Made by a program: the position numbers and the translations under genes
DNA from: Plasmopara viticola
Taxonomy: Eukaryota; Oomycota; Peronosporomycetes; Peronosporales; Peronosporaceae
Direction of reading: 5' to 3'
Length of the DNA: 64,000 nt
NCBI GenBank assembly: GCA_001695595.3
Contig: MBPM02000074.1
Span: forward strand, 352,367-416,366
The notes under the pieces: model-generated
Told to the model about the DNA's origin: nothing
The model's input: only the letters and a program-made list of their open reading frames with translations
Databases searched by the model: none
Shown here: positions 1-12,391 of the stretch, one piece after another
How the letters are laid out: every line of letters begins with the position of its first letter
Position numbering within the stretch: the stretch's first letter is position 1

Positions 1-650
1 GAATATCTATATTGTTTTTATGGACAAAAGTCAATTGCTGATAGATAAGAGTTTCTCAATTTTCTTTTCATCCGTTGATGCCGGACAGGAGCTTTTAAAT
101 AGAGCTATGCGCAACAACAACAAAAAGGGTCACAAGGACGAGTTAATACCACCAAGGCATAGCGTTAAGACTTCCAAGCCGCCAACTCGGTAAAATCAAT
201 TAAGCACCTTCTCCATCCATTAGACACGAGGCTAAGCCGAGTATGAATTGACGAAATCGTGAGGCCGAGAAATAGCTCCCCGACGAACTCTCATAAGGTT
301 TTGCTTCGCCATCTGCCACACTTTTAGTACGAGATACGAGTATCAACCGACCGGCGGTAAACCCAGCGATGGCATCCAACACGGGTACTTGACTCGATCA
401 TTTGATTCGTCTCGCAGATTGACCTTGCCATTGGGGGCGTTCCAGTCACGTGGTTGTAAAGTACCACGCATCATGCTCGATTATCGTCTTTAATGTGGCG
501 TGTTGCTCCCGTCTCAGCGCAAGTCTGAAGTAATGCTACTGCTTTAAAACAAAAGCACGGCATCAACTCATGGCACTAATGCAAGCTGATGTAAACTTGT
601 TGTCTAACGCCAACATATCGACTGCGGCAAGTGATCTTTTACAGGTCTGG
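1..650. other. No gene recognised
   Basis: No open frame with an ATG and a recognisable product was seen on either strand. The right end may be an unreadable upstream part of the LINE relic that follows. Confidence 0.5.
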
Positions 651-654
651 ACAT

Positions 655-935
655 ACGAGCGTATGCGCTGTTCCTAGACTTCGAGAAGGCGTTTGACCGA
701 GCGGCATAAGAATTGTTTGTTTAATTAAACTTCTGTGCACCGATCTACAAGCGCATGTATTTATCAACTTATGCATCCGGCTAGCGTTACATCCGACACG
801 TAGTAAAGCGAGGCGACCCGCTGTTTGCACACTGCTCCTCGCATTGACCATCGACACATTCGGCAGCTTGTTGCGCTCCCACAAAGGGCTTGGCATGTCC
901 GAATACAGACCACACAAGTCTTGTAGAAGACTCAA
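655..935 (+). pseudogene. LINE-type reverse transcriptase relic
   Basis: The plus strand reads ALFLDFEKAFDR at about 665-700. This matches the RT motif A of non-LTR retrotransposons, in which the first aspartate of LDFxKAFD is catalytic. A TAA follows almost at once (707-709). After a frame change, 832-900 reads LLLALTIDTFGSLLRSHKGL, resembling the segment after the RT palm in LINEs (usually L-T-I-E-P-L-x-x-L-L-R). The catalytic FxDD box, endonuclease and tail are not seen, so this is a short, old, frameshifted fragment. The motif is seen directly; the family is inferred from established LINE RT motifs. A more specific clade cannot be given. Confidence 0.68.
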
Positions 936-1307
936 GGTTTTTTAAGCATATCAATCACAAACCCACCGCTCTAATGTGAAGCTCAGTTTGTCAAAGTCGA
1001 TGCTGCTGGCACTAATCTAGAGCCACATCTTCCGCAACTCCCAGGAGTGGAAACTCTTGGTATAGCGGAGACAGTGATCTCGGCATCCCGCTTAGCCACT
1101 CACCAGTAGACGATAATATTGTAGAGCTCCTCGAACAGCGCTTCCACACGGCTCGGGATGGACTATCGAATCACAACGAAGCTTTCGCCTTCGTATCGCT
1201 TGTTTGCTTAAGCTACAATCACTTGCTGACCGTAAAGGCAAAGCTTAGCTGACTACAGGCACCTTTTACAGCGTCACTATAGGTACACGCTGGTCTTATT
1301 GCGACTG
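936..1307. other. No gene recognised
   Basis: Probably decayed flank of the LINE relic. No further RT motif could be read in any frame. Confidence 0.45.
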
Positions 1308-1367
1308 AATACATAAGTGGCTACATGGGCTGTGTCGCAAAGCAGCACATGTAGTCACTTATGTATT
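1308..1367. repeat. Imperfect hairpin, 25 bp arms
   Basis: Bases 1308-1332 and 1343-1367 are inverted copies of each other with two mismatches and a 10-base loop. No target-site duplication was noticed. It could be a tiny fold-back element or a transcribed stem-loop. Confidence 0.88.
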
Positions 1368-4300
1368 AAAGCAAAAAATTGGCTCATTCCACAAATTGGC
1401 TGCAGGAACGATGCGAAGGTAATCTTGATCAAAGATTATCCACTATCAGTAATATTGAGACGTGTTCTGGCAAACGAGAGCCAATGCCGACAATTTGGCA
1501 CTCTTGCTGATCTTGTCAGCAATCTGCGCGCGTAATTTATTTAGTCAGCGACGCTTGTATCACCGCGAGCTAGACTAAGGAATTAGACGGGTAATCGACT
1601 CGACAAAAATCGTTCCAATTTTCTTGGCTTCAATGGTCAACATTCAGCTTTGGTCGATGTTGGCTTGAGTCCAAAGTCTGTAGCGCCGATCGGCGGTACA
1701 AGTCTGCCAACGTGACCTGTACACAAAGAAAAGACTGTACAACGTGTATGAGCGAGCATAGTAATTCATTATAAATTATAGTGATCTTTTGCAATACTAT
1801 TGTAAGTGCTACCTGGTCAGGCAGCCTAATTGCACAGCGCTTAGAAACTGTCTGGGGGGTGCTAGAGCTCGTCATCGCAAGCCTCGCACTTGATGTAGCC
1901 ATACGGCGCGCTTGAAGGGTCAAAAGTCTTACGAGAGCGAAGCTTGCTGTGAGTGCAGTAAGTCAATGGTTTTGCACTAAGGCTAGGGAAATTTGATCTT
2001 TTTGTCGAGCCTGAGAGGTCAGCTTGCCAGTAGGTTGGTTATTTTTTCGCTTTTCTGTAGGGTCTTAAAGGCCAGGAACCATGAAAAGCTTATGAAGCGA
2101 AAAACTTTTTGACTTTACACAATCCATAGTCAAGACTCAATCCTGGTCATAGGCCGCCTACTAAAGGTCATACCGTCGCAAAACAATGCGACAGTGAGCT
2201 GATAGGCTTGTCTTGCACTAAAGCATCAGTGGTCCAAGCGCGCGTGAAAAATACATGCGGTGAGCGGTATATGTGTCGCTCAATTTTCCGAGGTAGCAAT
2301 TGGTGAATGGCCAGAGTTATCAAATGAAATATAACACGTGGATGGTCTCGAAGTCATTTCATTTGAAGTCAAAGTCAAAACGGGGGCAAGTTTGTAAGAA
2401 TGAAGCTCCCCATAAAGTTATGTATAGTACACTAGAGAAGGTCAAGTACGCCAGGCAAGCTGGGTAATTGTTTGTCTTTTATACTACATAAATTATAATT
2501 GCTCGTGATGAAATGATTGCTGTAGAGTTTAACCTAGGGTTCCGATTAAGGTTAACATAGACGGCGTTGCAGAAGAGAAATGGTACCCCAAGAAGTTCAT
2601 CACCGCTGTTCAGTATTCAAACAGATGCGACGATACTTGGTTTTGAAGACATGTAAAGTGCAATGTATCACAAGCATATATTGAAGAAAAGAGAGGCTGG
2701 ATTTGAGAGTAAAAGGGATGTGTACAATGGTCAGAAACACATACCACGATGCGCTTGGATACTGCAATGGGAATGAATTGAATAAGTAAAGCAAGGCTGC
2801 AAAGCTAAATAAAAAATTGACGTCTGAGAAAAAAAGATATCATCGGCTATATAGAGCCGATGTTTGTCCCCAATAAAGTACCAAAGATGCTCATTGAAGC
2901 GTTTGTTTAAGCATTCTATCTCGATCACAAGTTGAGAAGGTTCTCCAAGGAGATAAATCGATTGTTTTAAGATCGTATTTACCTATATGATGCTGTGATT
3001 GAATGTGTATTATCCACTTCGTTCAATATAAACAAGCGCTCTTTCTACTTCCATTAATGGTGCTAACTACCTTAAAGAAACATATTGCACTCGAGCAAAA
3101 TTCAAAGGTAGTTCAGTCCACGGGAACGCAAACGATTCAGCTGGATAGCACGACGATGAGCTTGATCTAGTCGTATGTTGAATGTTTGACAAAAACGCTT
3201 TGAGAGCGGCCTAGAGTACTTTCAGATACATCGATGATGTACTTTTCTATTCATTGTATCGGACATCAATTTTTCATATTGCAGTTGTACTGTACAGTAT
3301 ATCATCGCTGCCTTAAGGGTGTCTATGCATACTCTTGACCCATTGTTATGGAAAGAAAGAGCGGACAATGTATTCAGAATTCTTACAGATGAATATATAT
3401 ATATATATATGAGAGGGATGTCTATCAAGCTGTAAGACTCTCAGACGATTTTTAATCCGCGCTTGAAATAGGCATGTGACTTATATCAATAGCATCAGAT
3501 GCGCTCAATCACTGCTTTTCGCTGAAAAGATAGGCTTCAAGTCACCACTCTTTCCGCAAGCAACTCAAGTATCCAAAAATTGCTCTACAGCGACTAAGAG
3601 ATTGAATGTATGTCGGAATGAAATATCGTCATAATGGGTGACCTATGGTGACTCATAGCGGCTAATTGTGACTCACTCGAACTCGACATCCAGAGCACCT
3701 TCGAACGACTATTGTCGCTGCTTACAATAAACTCAATCAACTTTGACTCAATGTTTAGAGTTCATCGATCATTAGTCGTTCAAGACAACCCGATGATTTT
3801 TTGTCCATAGTGCTTTATTTCAACGGCAAGTATTATAAAATTGTCACTTGTAAATTTGCATAAACTACGTCTTCCGCTTCGGATATTTCCGCTTTGAACA
3901 TTTTGCTGTATTAATCACGTTTCAGTATGTATAATCTATACCGCTGCATACTTCCGACACAGATGAGTAAGTGGCCATTGGCGCACCAGCCATGGTAATG
4001 AAACGAAGCTCGACCCGCAAGCAAATATTTGTGTCTCTTTATGGTGCGTTCTTTGTACCTAAGTATTCATTATCTGAGTAGCCGTTGCCGCGCTTTACGT
4101 TGTGAAAAAGACATCGCGGGGCTCAAATGATGCGCCAGGCTTGATAGGATTCGACCGATTTGCAAACTTGTTGTAGCCCGTGCTCGCGGTCATACCAGTT
4201 GGGTATGTAAGTCGCTCTTCTCTCGATCTGTAAGACCAGTGTAGCTTGGCGATTAGGTTTTTTGTAAATTCGCGATGTATCAAATGACATTTGCTTCCTA

Positions 4301-4742
4301 TTGTTCTTTTTGATGAAACTCGACAAAGTCTGTTGCTTGAATTCGTATAATTTTCGATGAATTACCACGCTTCGGTCTCAAATGCCAATTGATCAACGTT
4401 TTATACAGCAGTGTAATTGATCGAGCCACACCACAATTAGAATTCTAGCAATATAGGAAGCTCGATGACAGCTTCATCCCATTTCAAGTGCAGCAATAGA
4501 AAGGACACTTAAAGTGAAGATTTTATCGATACTAGCCGGTAGTAGACGCTCAATTCTAATAATCGCTCCATTTCTTATCGCGAAAAAGCGTCTAATCTGA
4601 AGCTGGTTCAAACGAGCGCAATCGAAGACTGCTGATACGTCTAAGGTCTCGTCACCTTCTGTTGCAAAGCCGTGTTAGCAGGTCCTAAGACCATCAAAGA
4701 TGTATACTTTAAGTCGGCTTTACTCCTTTTGATAGTTTAAAG
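1368..4742. other. Gene-poor single-copy stretch
   Basis: 3.4 kb without a recognisable gene. Open frames are short, overlap on both strands and show no domain. A minus-strand frame at 4095-4283 looks somewhat protein-like but has no family match I can name. The only repeat seen is the AT microsatellite at 3393-3410. Confidence 0.5.
3393..3410. repeat. (AT)9 microsatellite
   Basis: An uninterrupted alternating AT run of 18 bases. Confidence 0.95.
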
Positions 4743-5443
4743 ACGCTTGAAATGATATTTAGATCATAATTCAAAGTAAACAAAATCAAGCCGAAAACAG
4801 GTCCGTTGTTTGTGTAGTTCGATGGAATTTAAGTTAAACAATGACAAATCTCAAGTTAAGATCAAAACAATGTTTGTATATCATGCATTTGTCGATCTCT
4901 TGCCTATAATAAGATATACTATGAGCTTTGATATGTCAATTTTTGATCTTCTCGTCCAGCAAAATTAGATCTCACACAAAAATATCATGTGTATTTTTAA
5001 GGGTAGCGATATTCATGTTGAGCGTTATCTCTTGCTCATCTTTGTGTTTGAGATGTTGTTACTTTCTGAGTAGAGGCTGGTATCAGTTATGAGCATAACA
5101 AAAATTTCTAAAATCAATCGTTTTGCGGGAATTAAGCTTTACTTGATCATTTCATTCATTCTTGGTCAGATCATCTACACATTTATGTAGGGTATCGTTT
5201 ATGTAAACTCAATACTATTATTGAGCTCAGAATGGTTTCATTAGACGCTTAGTTAACTGTGTTATGGGATCAAGAGCACGCTTTTTTTTCGTGTGACTTG
5301 ACTTTACTTTCGTTTTGAGCAACGATCAGTCATTACCAGTATTCTTTGCGCCTTCGATAATCTTCACGCAAACAGCAAGGAAAATGGGTTAAAGCCTCGT
5401 GAAAAAGTTTCATATCGCAACAAATATTTTTTTCATCATCCAC
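4743..5443. other. No gene recognised (copy B 25452-26149)
   Basis: AT-rich left end of the duplicated block. It contains the three homopolymer-length differences between the copies (near 5282-5289, 5386 and 5427). Confidence 0.5.
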
Positions 5444-5603
5444 CATAGTTCATACAAAACATTCTTAAGCCCTGAAGGCATCTTTTGCAATTGAAGACTT
5501 TCATAGTCACATGCTTAACAAATCATAGTTCATACAAATCGTTTCGAGCTCTGATACTAAATTCTGCAACTGAAGCCTTCCTTAGTCACATACTTGGTAC
5601 GGT
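5444..5603. repeat. Imperfect tandem repeat, period 80, copy A
   Basis: Two adjacent units begin with catagttcatacaaa at 5444 and 5524. Both carry a later shared stretch containing a caattgaag/caactgaag core and a tagtcacat block. They are clearly related but diverged, so this is an old tandem duplication. Confidence 0.75.
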
Positions 5604-6405
5604 GCGCCAGCCTATGGAAGAATATAACTGTCCAGCATACACTTTGTGTGACGTACCGACGTCAGCTTCCTCCGCGAGTGTGTTACATAATAGCACTTAA
5701 CGTATCAAGTTCAAAGTTCACGGCAAGGGTGCTTGTAGTCACATAACAAGAAGCGAGTCATCCTGTATAAGCCACAGAGTGGGAACTATTAAATTTAACA
5801 GGGTTGTCTTGCACCACGAACTTAACTTCAGTGGTTGGTTAGTGTGGTAGTGTGATACATACATCTGGAATTTCTTCAGCTGGTTTGTGGGTTTGTGCTA
5901 TTGCCTTTTGATAAATCTCTGTCTCGCTTCTGAAAATACAAGAAAAACTTCCAGATATGTTACCCACTTGGCTTTGCTTGATCTACATACAACACTACTA
6001 AGTTACTTCGTTTGGCTTCGTTGTATGGAAAAACGAAAGAATCGTAAACTCACAAAGCCGTTTATTAATACCGCTGAACTCCTAACAAACAATAACACAG
6101 AGCTCGATAAATTGCGAAAAGACTTGTGGTTATCAAGGTGAAACTGCTGAAGCTTGTCCAGCTTATTCAAACGAAAGTCCGAATTGTAAGGACTCAGGTG
6201 ACAGGAATTTAGTGCACGGCATCACCAAAAGCCTAAAGCGCCGTATTCAACAAACCCAAGAGCTTTTAGAGAATTCATTAGACCACTCTATCCATTTGTA
6301 CAAAAAGCGTATACAGAAGAACAAATTAATTAGTTTTGTTTTTGTTCTTGGAATTTTATTAAGGTCTTGTAGATTTTACAAAGAGCGCTGAGAAGTCCAG
6401 CAAGT
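5604..6405. other. No gene recognised (copy B 26310-27111)
   Basis: Short open frames only. The part just upstream of 6406 may be the leader of the Gypsy relic, but no LTR or primer-binding site was identified. Confidence 0.4.
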
Positions 6406-7190
6406 ATGGCTCACCAAAGAGGCCGCACGGCTGAAAACCCATCTCCAATCCCAAGATTTCGTCCACAGAGACGAAAAAGCGCTTCTGACGATAACGAAAC
6501 TTTGCGGCCAACGTCGCGCTCAAGATCGCGAGCGCCGACTCCGCAAGATGCGGCAAGTGTCAATGGCCAAGTGGATACAACCGCTCAGACCAATGTAGCT
6601 CCTTCTGCAGCGACAGGACAAGACACACTGTCCATGTAGCCAGTACTGCTGTATCTCACTCAGCACAGGTGCAAGCTTAAATTCAAGTCCAAATGCAACA
6701 GGCAAATGAGGACTTCGAGTTTTCGCTGCATCAAGAGGCGAGCAGAAAATACAAGATACTCTTGCTTATGAAGGGAAGTTTGATGACGATATCGAATTAT
6801 GGATCTTCGCAATGAAAGAGTGCTACGCCAACAAGCGCCACTTGATGACGACAGAGTCGTCCGACTTCGTGACGCTCATATCAAATTATGTAGGCAAATC
6901 CGGATTTAATTGGTACCGTGCCTTTATCGCCGACTGCGAGCGCATGAACTTGCACGATACATGGGCGCTATCTAGACCTTTATTGTGCACGCACTTGAGG
7001 CCTAATGATTTCGAGTACTATCGTAAAGGTCGGATATTTCACCTAAAACAAAAGGAAAAAACCATGAATATGTCTCTAAATTTCAGGACTTGATGTCCCA
7101 AACTGAATTGGAAATCAGTGAGTTGAAATAGCGATTCTATTTTAGAATTGATTGCGGGAATGAATCGCGAAGAAGATCAAAGAAGAGAGA
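6406..7190 (+). pseudogene. Gypsy-type gag relic, copy A
   Basis: An ATG at 6406 opens a 77-codon frame, rich in Arg, Ser and Pro (SRSRSRAPTP), that stops at 6639. After frame changes the plus strand reads a gag-like core at about 6755-7130: KFDDDIELW, then SSDFVTLISNYVGKSGFNWY and a downstream FQDLMSQTELE before a stop. The order acidic D-D-x-E-L-W, S-D-F, G-K-S-x-x-W-Y, then F-Q-D-L-M matches the capsid region of LTR-retrotransposon gag proteins in oomycetes. No zinc knuckle, protease or polymerase follows, and no LTR was found. At least two frameshifts and a stop break it. The sequence is seen directly; the Gypsy assignment is by family resemblance. Confidence 0.7.
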
Positions 7191-7257
7191 CCGACCCTAT
7201 CCTTTGAAGTAGGTGTCTTCTTGAAGAAAGATTATGTGACGTAACCGTCGTAACCGT

Positions 7258-7283
7258 CGTCACCGGCACAACTGCCGGTGACG
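7258..7283. repeat. Small hairpin, 11 bp arms
   Basis: Perfect inverted repeat with a four-base loop, preceded by a short tandem of taaccgtcg. The same structure lies at 27964-27989. The GC-rich stem could act as an RNA hairpin, but nothing ties it to a gene. Confidence 0.85.
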
Positions 7284-7858
7284 GTGTTTACATAAAATGA
7301 TGAAATTACTTTCAAAATACATATGGATTAGTATTATTTATAGGTAAAGGCGATTATAGAGTTTCCGACCAGAAGACAGTTCCGGATGTCCGATAATCAT
7401 TGGAAACCAGGAGACATTATTAGCTAAAAGAAACTTAGGATATGCAAGAAGCCAGATGTAATAAAGAAGAAGATAGCTTTGAGAATGGTAGCAGTAGATG
7501 GCTGAGCGCCACCAGTTAGGCTATAGCAAGAAAATAAGTCGTAAAAGCTCTTCATCTAATATCACTTCTCAATTTGCTCTAAGTAATAACTTCTCTTCTA
7601 CGACTTCACCACGCCCACGCCACAGCCTCGTCCGACGGCCGACTTCAATCAGCTTCCTTCGCGACTGTGTTACACTCTGCCTATTCTCCTCAGTAAGTAC
7701 TCCAAACGCTATTCGCACTTCAACAAGAATGAAGGAGTTTAATGCTGTAGTTCGAGGCTACCGAGGACGAACGATTTCATGGACGAGGTGTCAATCCGCA
7801 TTTTTGTGCTTCAAACTTTGATAAATTTCGAATACGTTGCGCTTGTTAGCATGAAATC

Positions 7859-7882
7859 TTGAAGAATTTTAAAATTCTTCAA
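7859..7882. repeat. Perfect 24 bp palindrome
   Basis: A self-complementary stretch with no loop, centred between 7870 and 7871. The copy is at 28565-28588. Function unknown. Confidence 0.9.
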
Positions 7883-10800
7883 CTTTCTCATACAAGGGAG
7901 CTGATTTCGAAACTTCGTCAAAAAAAAGATAGCCATAGGAAGCTTGCGATAAAGTCCCTCTATAGTTAAAGTTCTAGAGTTACTCTTTAGTATGGTGTTT
8001 TTATAAGCACATTGTTTGCTCCTTTATCCACCACCACCCAGATCAGCCAATTTCTGTCTATCATACCTTCCCATTGTAGCGTATATACGCCACGCTCACC
8101 TCAGCCACATAAGGGAAAGACCATGCGTCCCACAATACTGCGTTAGCCGCGAGCAATATAATTTCAACACACTGCGTACCCTTCGCGCTTCGTGCTCACT
8201 CTCTGATCAAAAGTTTGGCCTTGATGATTCAAGGTTTAAAGCCAATAGCCTCGATGAGATGCGAAAATACGACGTGCAGTCACAGCTAAATGAAATTTAC
8301 TTGATTCTTAGTCCGTGAGAAAAAAAGCTCGTGTTTGACAAGCTTGCTGTGACCTCCCGAAAGGCTACAAGAGTGCCGACGGCATCGGGGCTTTGGCCTT
8401 GGCAAATGCTCAGAACATGCAGTTGCCCATCGAACGTCTTAACCTATTCAAACAAACTGTCGTACTATGTCCAAGTACGTATGTGAAGTAAAATATTCTT
8501 TGTGAATTTAAACGAAGTGGGTTAGTAAATGTGCGGGTGATTCCTCAAGGCAAATACATTCATTGCGGCAATGTGACAAAATCGCTTTGATGTCATTGTT
8601 TTACATAAAAATGTATGTATGGAGTGCTTTTGGGTCAGGGCAGCAAAGCATTCTACTAATAAGTTGCTGCAGACTGCCTGGTTGGAAAGGCAGAAGTCGA
8701 AAAAGTGACGGTACATGCGTACCGATCTTTTATGACTTAGTAATTGCAAAAGGAAAAGCTGTATCTCCTTAGAAGCCTTCGAAGGTTGCTCTAGCAGCTT
8801 TTTTAAATGCGGCCCCAAATTCGGCTTTCCTCTGTTGTACACAAGCGCCACGGCGATAATCGTGGCAATTAGCAAGGAGTTAAAATTAGAGTCAAGAATT
8901 ATGTCTTTTTATTAGGCTGCTTGGCCGCGTTCAAGCGGTATAAAATTAGCGGCGTTACTTTCGAAGTAGCAATCAGCTACTATGTTTTTTCGTTAATGCG
9001 TAATGCGAAAATTAAAAGAACCATCCACATCATGTCCAGTACTGCTCGACGCATTAGTGCGGTACAGTAAGCGGAAATTAGGCGTTATAAATCGAGATCA
9101 ATCCGGTTTTCTGTGGAGGGAATGATGAATAGAAAATATTTGAGCGGCGTGGGTACTGAGTTAGGCTATCGCTGTTTCGCATCTTATCCGGCTTCTTCGT
9201 AATAGAGAGACACGGAAGTAAGACGAGTAGTTACAGGCACGAAAATAGCGAGGCAATCTTCAAAATAGCTACGTAAAAAGAAATCAATGCAGCCCTTAAC
9301 ACAGTTTGTAAATGCGCTCTAGTGTCTTGGCAGCATGCTGTTAAGTGCAAATGCAAGCAGCGGAAAGCTTAACGAAAGGGAATTGGACGAGTTGGCAACA
9401 GCAATAATTAATGTGATGGGTTGACATCAATGATAAATTATATATGATCGAGCCGTAATTTTAATACGCACCAATCAGATTCTGACAAAGTGAGCGCTGA
9501 CCCGCTGTAACATAACTCATAAATTTGAGCAGTTACCGTATCACCGCTTATAACGTCGTGGGATCAATCCAGCTTCAAATTTCGACGACAGTGTTCTCGC
9601 AGGTGATTTTTTTTTATTTTGGGAAAGTTGACGCAATTGTTAAGCGAGATCCACAACCTGCATGGCTTGATTGGTGCCAGCTTCTCGTGATCAGAATTTG
9701 TAAGAAATGAGGACTAACGGCAAAATTGAATTAAATATTGTAACTGTATAGTGTCGTTGCGAAGAGTGCGATCGATTTGCCCAAGCTCACGGCATCGAAG
9801 ACGTAGAGGAGGAAGAAAAGACAATTTTTGACGTGCAAGGAACACGAGCAGGTTTCACTGGTGCTTGTCTGAGTTCGTTACAGATAATAATTGTTTTAGC
9901 GCTGATAACGGGTATTACACGCGTAAAATAAGGGCTTGCGTACCTAGGTTATTCCTCTAGATCGCACACAATTCATCTAGAATACACGGCCTGAGTGGAA
10001 ATGTACCTTGAGCAATAAGGTGGGTTATATATGGTAGTACGATTGATGGTTGCCAATCATAGACCACCAATCCTGTTTCTACGTACAGTGCACTTTGAAG
10101 TAGAACGAACACACTTGATGTTTGCTCCCTGTCTTACTCGTAGACTTTTCTCCAACTTGGAGAAAAAAAGAAACGCACACATAATGAGCCCCTTGGCGAA
10201 TACTGGCGTGTTTCCTTAGGATAATTAGCAGTCCACGGCACACTGTGTGATTTAAATCTTGCAAAATTTCGCAAGACTTTCTCAATCGGGAAAGCAAAGT
10301 GTAACGCTAACTTGGAGATCCAGAACTCAGGCAAACGTTGATAATAACAAGCGGCTACTTAATTCGCAGATTCAAACTTTATAAATACCGTATCCAAATT
10401 TCGAGCAGAAATACTTTCGGATGAATGAAAAGAGCAAAGCGTTGCGGGAAAAATTCCACTAATCATTTATTACACACAAGCGCTCAACGTATCTGTTTTG
10501 TACACACTATTACTCATGGCTAAGCAGTCTTTCATAGCTTGAAGCCCTAGAAAGCGACAGAGTCGCGCGCTAAGAAAACGTCCTTTGACTTTCTGTCTTG
10601 AACAACATATGCGAACCATCTGAGTCGAGCATTCCATCATGGCGCATCATCCACCACCAGGCTCTTCTTTACGCAGGAATGCCGAAAGAATAATGATGCG
10701 ATTTGTCCAACGTCGCCTTGAAAGAAAAGAGCGGAAGCGCAGTTAGGATCTGGTACGTGGCCAAAAAAGCCATGGCAATACATGTTGGACGACAGGAACA

Positions 10801-10891
10801 CCACGGAGCAACCATGTCATCAACAACCACGGTCACAATTCAATTTGCACTTTGCCACACATCAAGGTATTACCAGTGACTTGCTCATAGC

Positions 10892-11281
10892 ATGCCTGCC
10901 ACCCACCCAACGAGAACATTTTCTTCACCTTTGGCCAATAACGCTATTGGTTCAGCGCAATGCGTCTTACCGCGCAAGTGTGAAATCAGCGAGGGAGCCA
11001 CCTCACCGCTGTCGTTCAACGAGACCTTTATCAACAGCCCGAGCGAGCGAGTGATTTCACCAAAGAAGAAGGCACAGCCTGATGAGTGCGCCAGTGGCGA
11101 AATAGGCAAATGGGAGAGTCACGTCGTCGCTAATGTTGCCTGCGCGCTGGACTGTGTGACTGCCGACGAGTGTACCAAGTATTGCGGCAGCACAAAACTC
11201 GAGCCTATTGCGTTTTCAGCAACACCAGTGGGCGACCTTGCTGCGTATGAGTTGCATATCCTGCAACATTTTCTTGCATGA
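10892..11281 (+). CDS. Small conserved ORF family, member 1 (129 aa)
   Basis: An ATG-started 129-codon frame. It aligns along its length with the minus-strand frame at 60775-60383 (130 codons). Both start MPAT, share a basic nuclear-localisation-like patch (RVISPKKKA, then DE-ASG), a K-W-E-hydrophilic-HVV block, and the ends PIAF-A-PV and ELHIL--FL before the stop. Upstream, 10639-10746 (MAHHPPPGSSLRR, then MRFVQRR) matches the longer N-terminus of the 60961 member, but a stop and frame changes separate it from 10892. The gene may therefore be N-terminally broken or start at MPAT. No domain was recognised and the function is unknown. The copy at 31598 has the same translation. Confidence 0.5.
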   Translation: MPATHPTRTFSSPLANNAIGSAQCVLPRKCEISEGATSPLSFNETFINSPSERVISPKKKAQPDECASGEIGKWESHVVANVACALDCVTADECTKYCGSTKLEPIAFSATPVGDLAAYELHILQHFLA

Positions 11282-12172
11282 ACGCGATTTTGCTATTATG
11301 ACCTCGAGTGTCGTGTTGATAGCATGTTCTGTATCGAGAGAAATGCTTCTCATGCTGCAGCAGGACATTTAGCGATAGCAAAGCTACCAATTCGCTTGCC
11401 GACTACAGCCGCAACAACAGCCGCACATCATTACGAAGCGGACATTAAGTCTATTAGGACAAGACCTTCGGTACAATTTTCCGTGCGTCTATGATTGTTA
11501 CAATTAACGAGACAGCAAGTAGTAATAATATATGGGATCGATAAGTTAATTGACCTTAGATGTATTATTCTTCATTTAAATTATAAACTAAAATTATCGT
11601 AGAGCAAATCACAAGATCATCCGATTGCACAGCTGTCTGTGAAAAGTTGGTGAGGGAAGAAAAATTCATCAAGCTTTCTGTAAGCCTTAAACTTTTGATG
11701 GTGGTGCGGTTCGGTCGCTTCAACTGCTGCATGCACGATTGATTGATTTAGGTCAAATGGCACTTCAATGAAAGTGTTCAAGTTGTTATTTACGGATTTA
11801 TCTGAACAAAAGAACCAAATTCAACATGTAAATACTATATTAAAGCTCAAATTAAACTGATCACTTCCTCAAGAACCAGCAACGTTTATTCGTGCAAGGA
11901 TTTAGCGGAGCGGCACAATCACTCAGCGATTTGGCAATTTCGTCATCAAGACATTTGGACTGGATATACCTTTGCTCATTACCGCTCTTGACCAGCAAAA
12001 TTCACACTTTCATTCGATACGATAGAAGGTAGTGCAAATGCTCGATCCTTAAATCCATGCGGCTCCTACTCTTGATTTTACTGCCATCTCGCCGAAATAC
12101 GTCGATTATCACTGGTTACACTGAATTGCGAGAAATTTAACAGTTTCAAGGATATCCGAAGCGGACGAATAC
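11282..12172. other. No gene recognised (copy B 31988-32859)
   Basis: AT-rich, short frames only. From about 11757 onward single-base differences between the copies become frequent. Confidence 0.45.
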
Positions 12173-12391
12173 ATGTCTTTTAACCCTTACGACTCATATA
12201 TCCCTATAGTTACAGCGTTTGCTACTAATGTTGTTGCGCCTGCTACTACTGCCAATATAAGTCAACTTCGGAAAGACTTGCACAGTGCTTTGGAATCAAA
12301 GCAGTGGGGCAACAATAACTGCTTCAGCACGTACCTGTGTATGCGTTCCCTCAACGATTACAGCCGACTTGATTGTTGCTCCATGTGCTGA
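12173..12391 (+). CDS. Short hypothetical frame (72 aa), copy A
   Basis: An ATG-started frame beginning MSFNPYDSYIP and ending with a Cys-rich tail. In copy B a single base change creates an earlier in-frame ATG (32860), giving 79 residues, and the penultimate Met becomes Lys. No domain, clear signal peptide or RXLR motif. A second open frame (12464-12628) follows in a different frame. It may be chance. Confidence 0.2.
   Translation: MSFNPYDSYIPIVTAFATNVVAPATTANISQLRKDLHSALESKQWGNNNCFSTYLCMRSLNDYSRLDCCSMC

Larger units (their letters stand above)
7191..10638. other. Gene-poor part of block (copy B 27897-31344)
   Basis: No recognisable gene. Two stretches read somewhat like decayed coding sequence on the plus strand but lack an ATG and a family match: 8016-8318, with further readable pieces to about 8490, and about 9752-9930, an acidic then hydrophobic frame of under 60 codons. 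The hairpin at 7258 and palindrome at 7859 lie here. Confidence 0.4.

Noticed and set aside
8016..8490. Decayed coding sequence on the plus strand
   Set aside because: Readable pieces in two frames but no motif or relative, and identical in both copies so no comparative signal.
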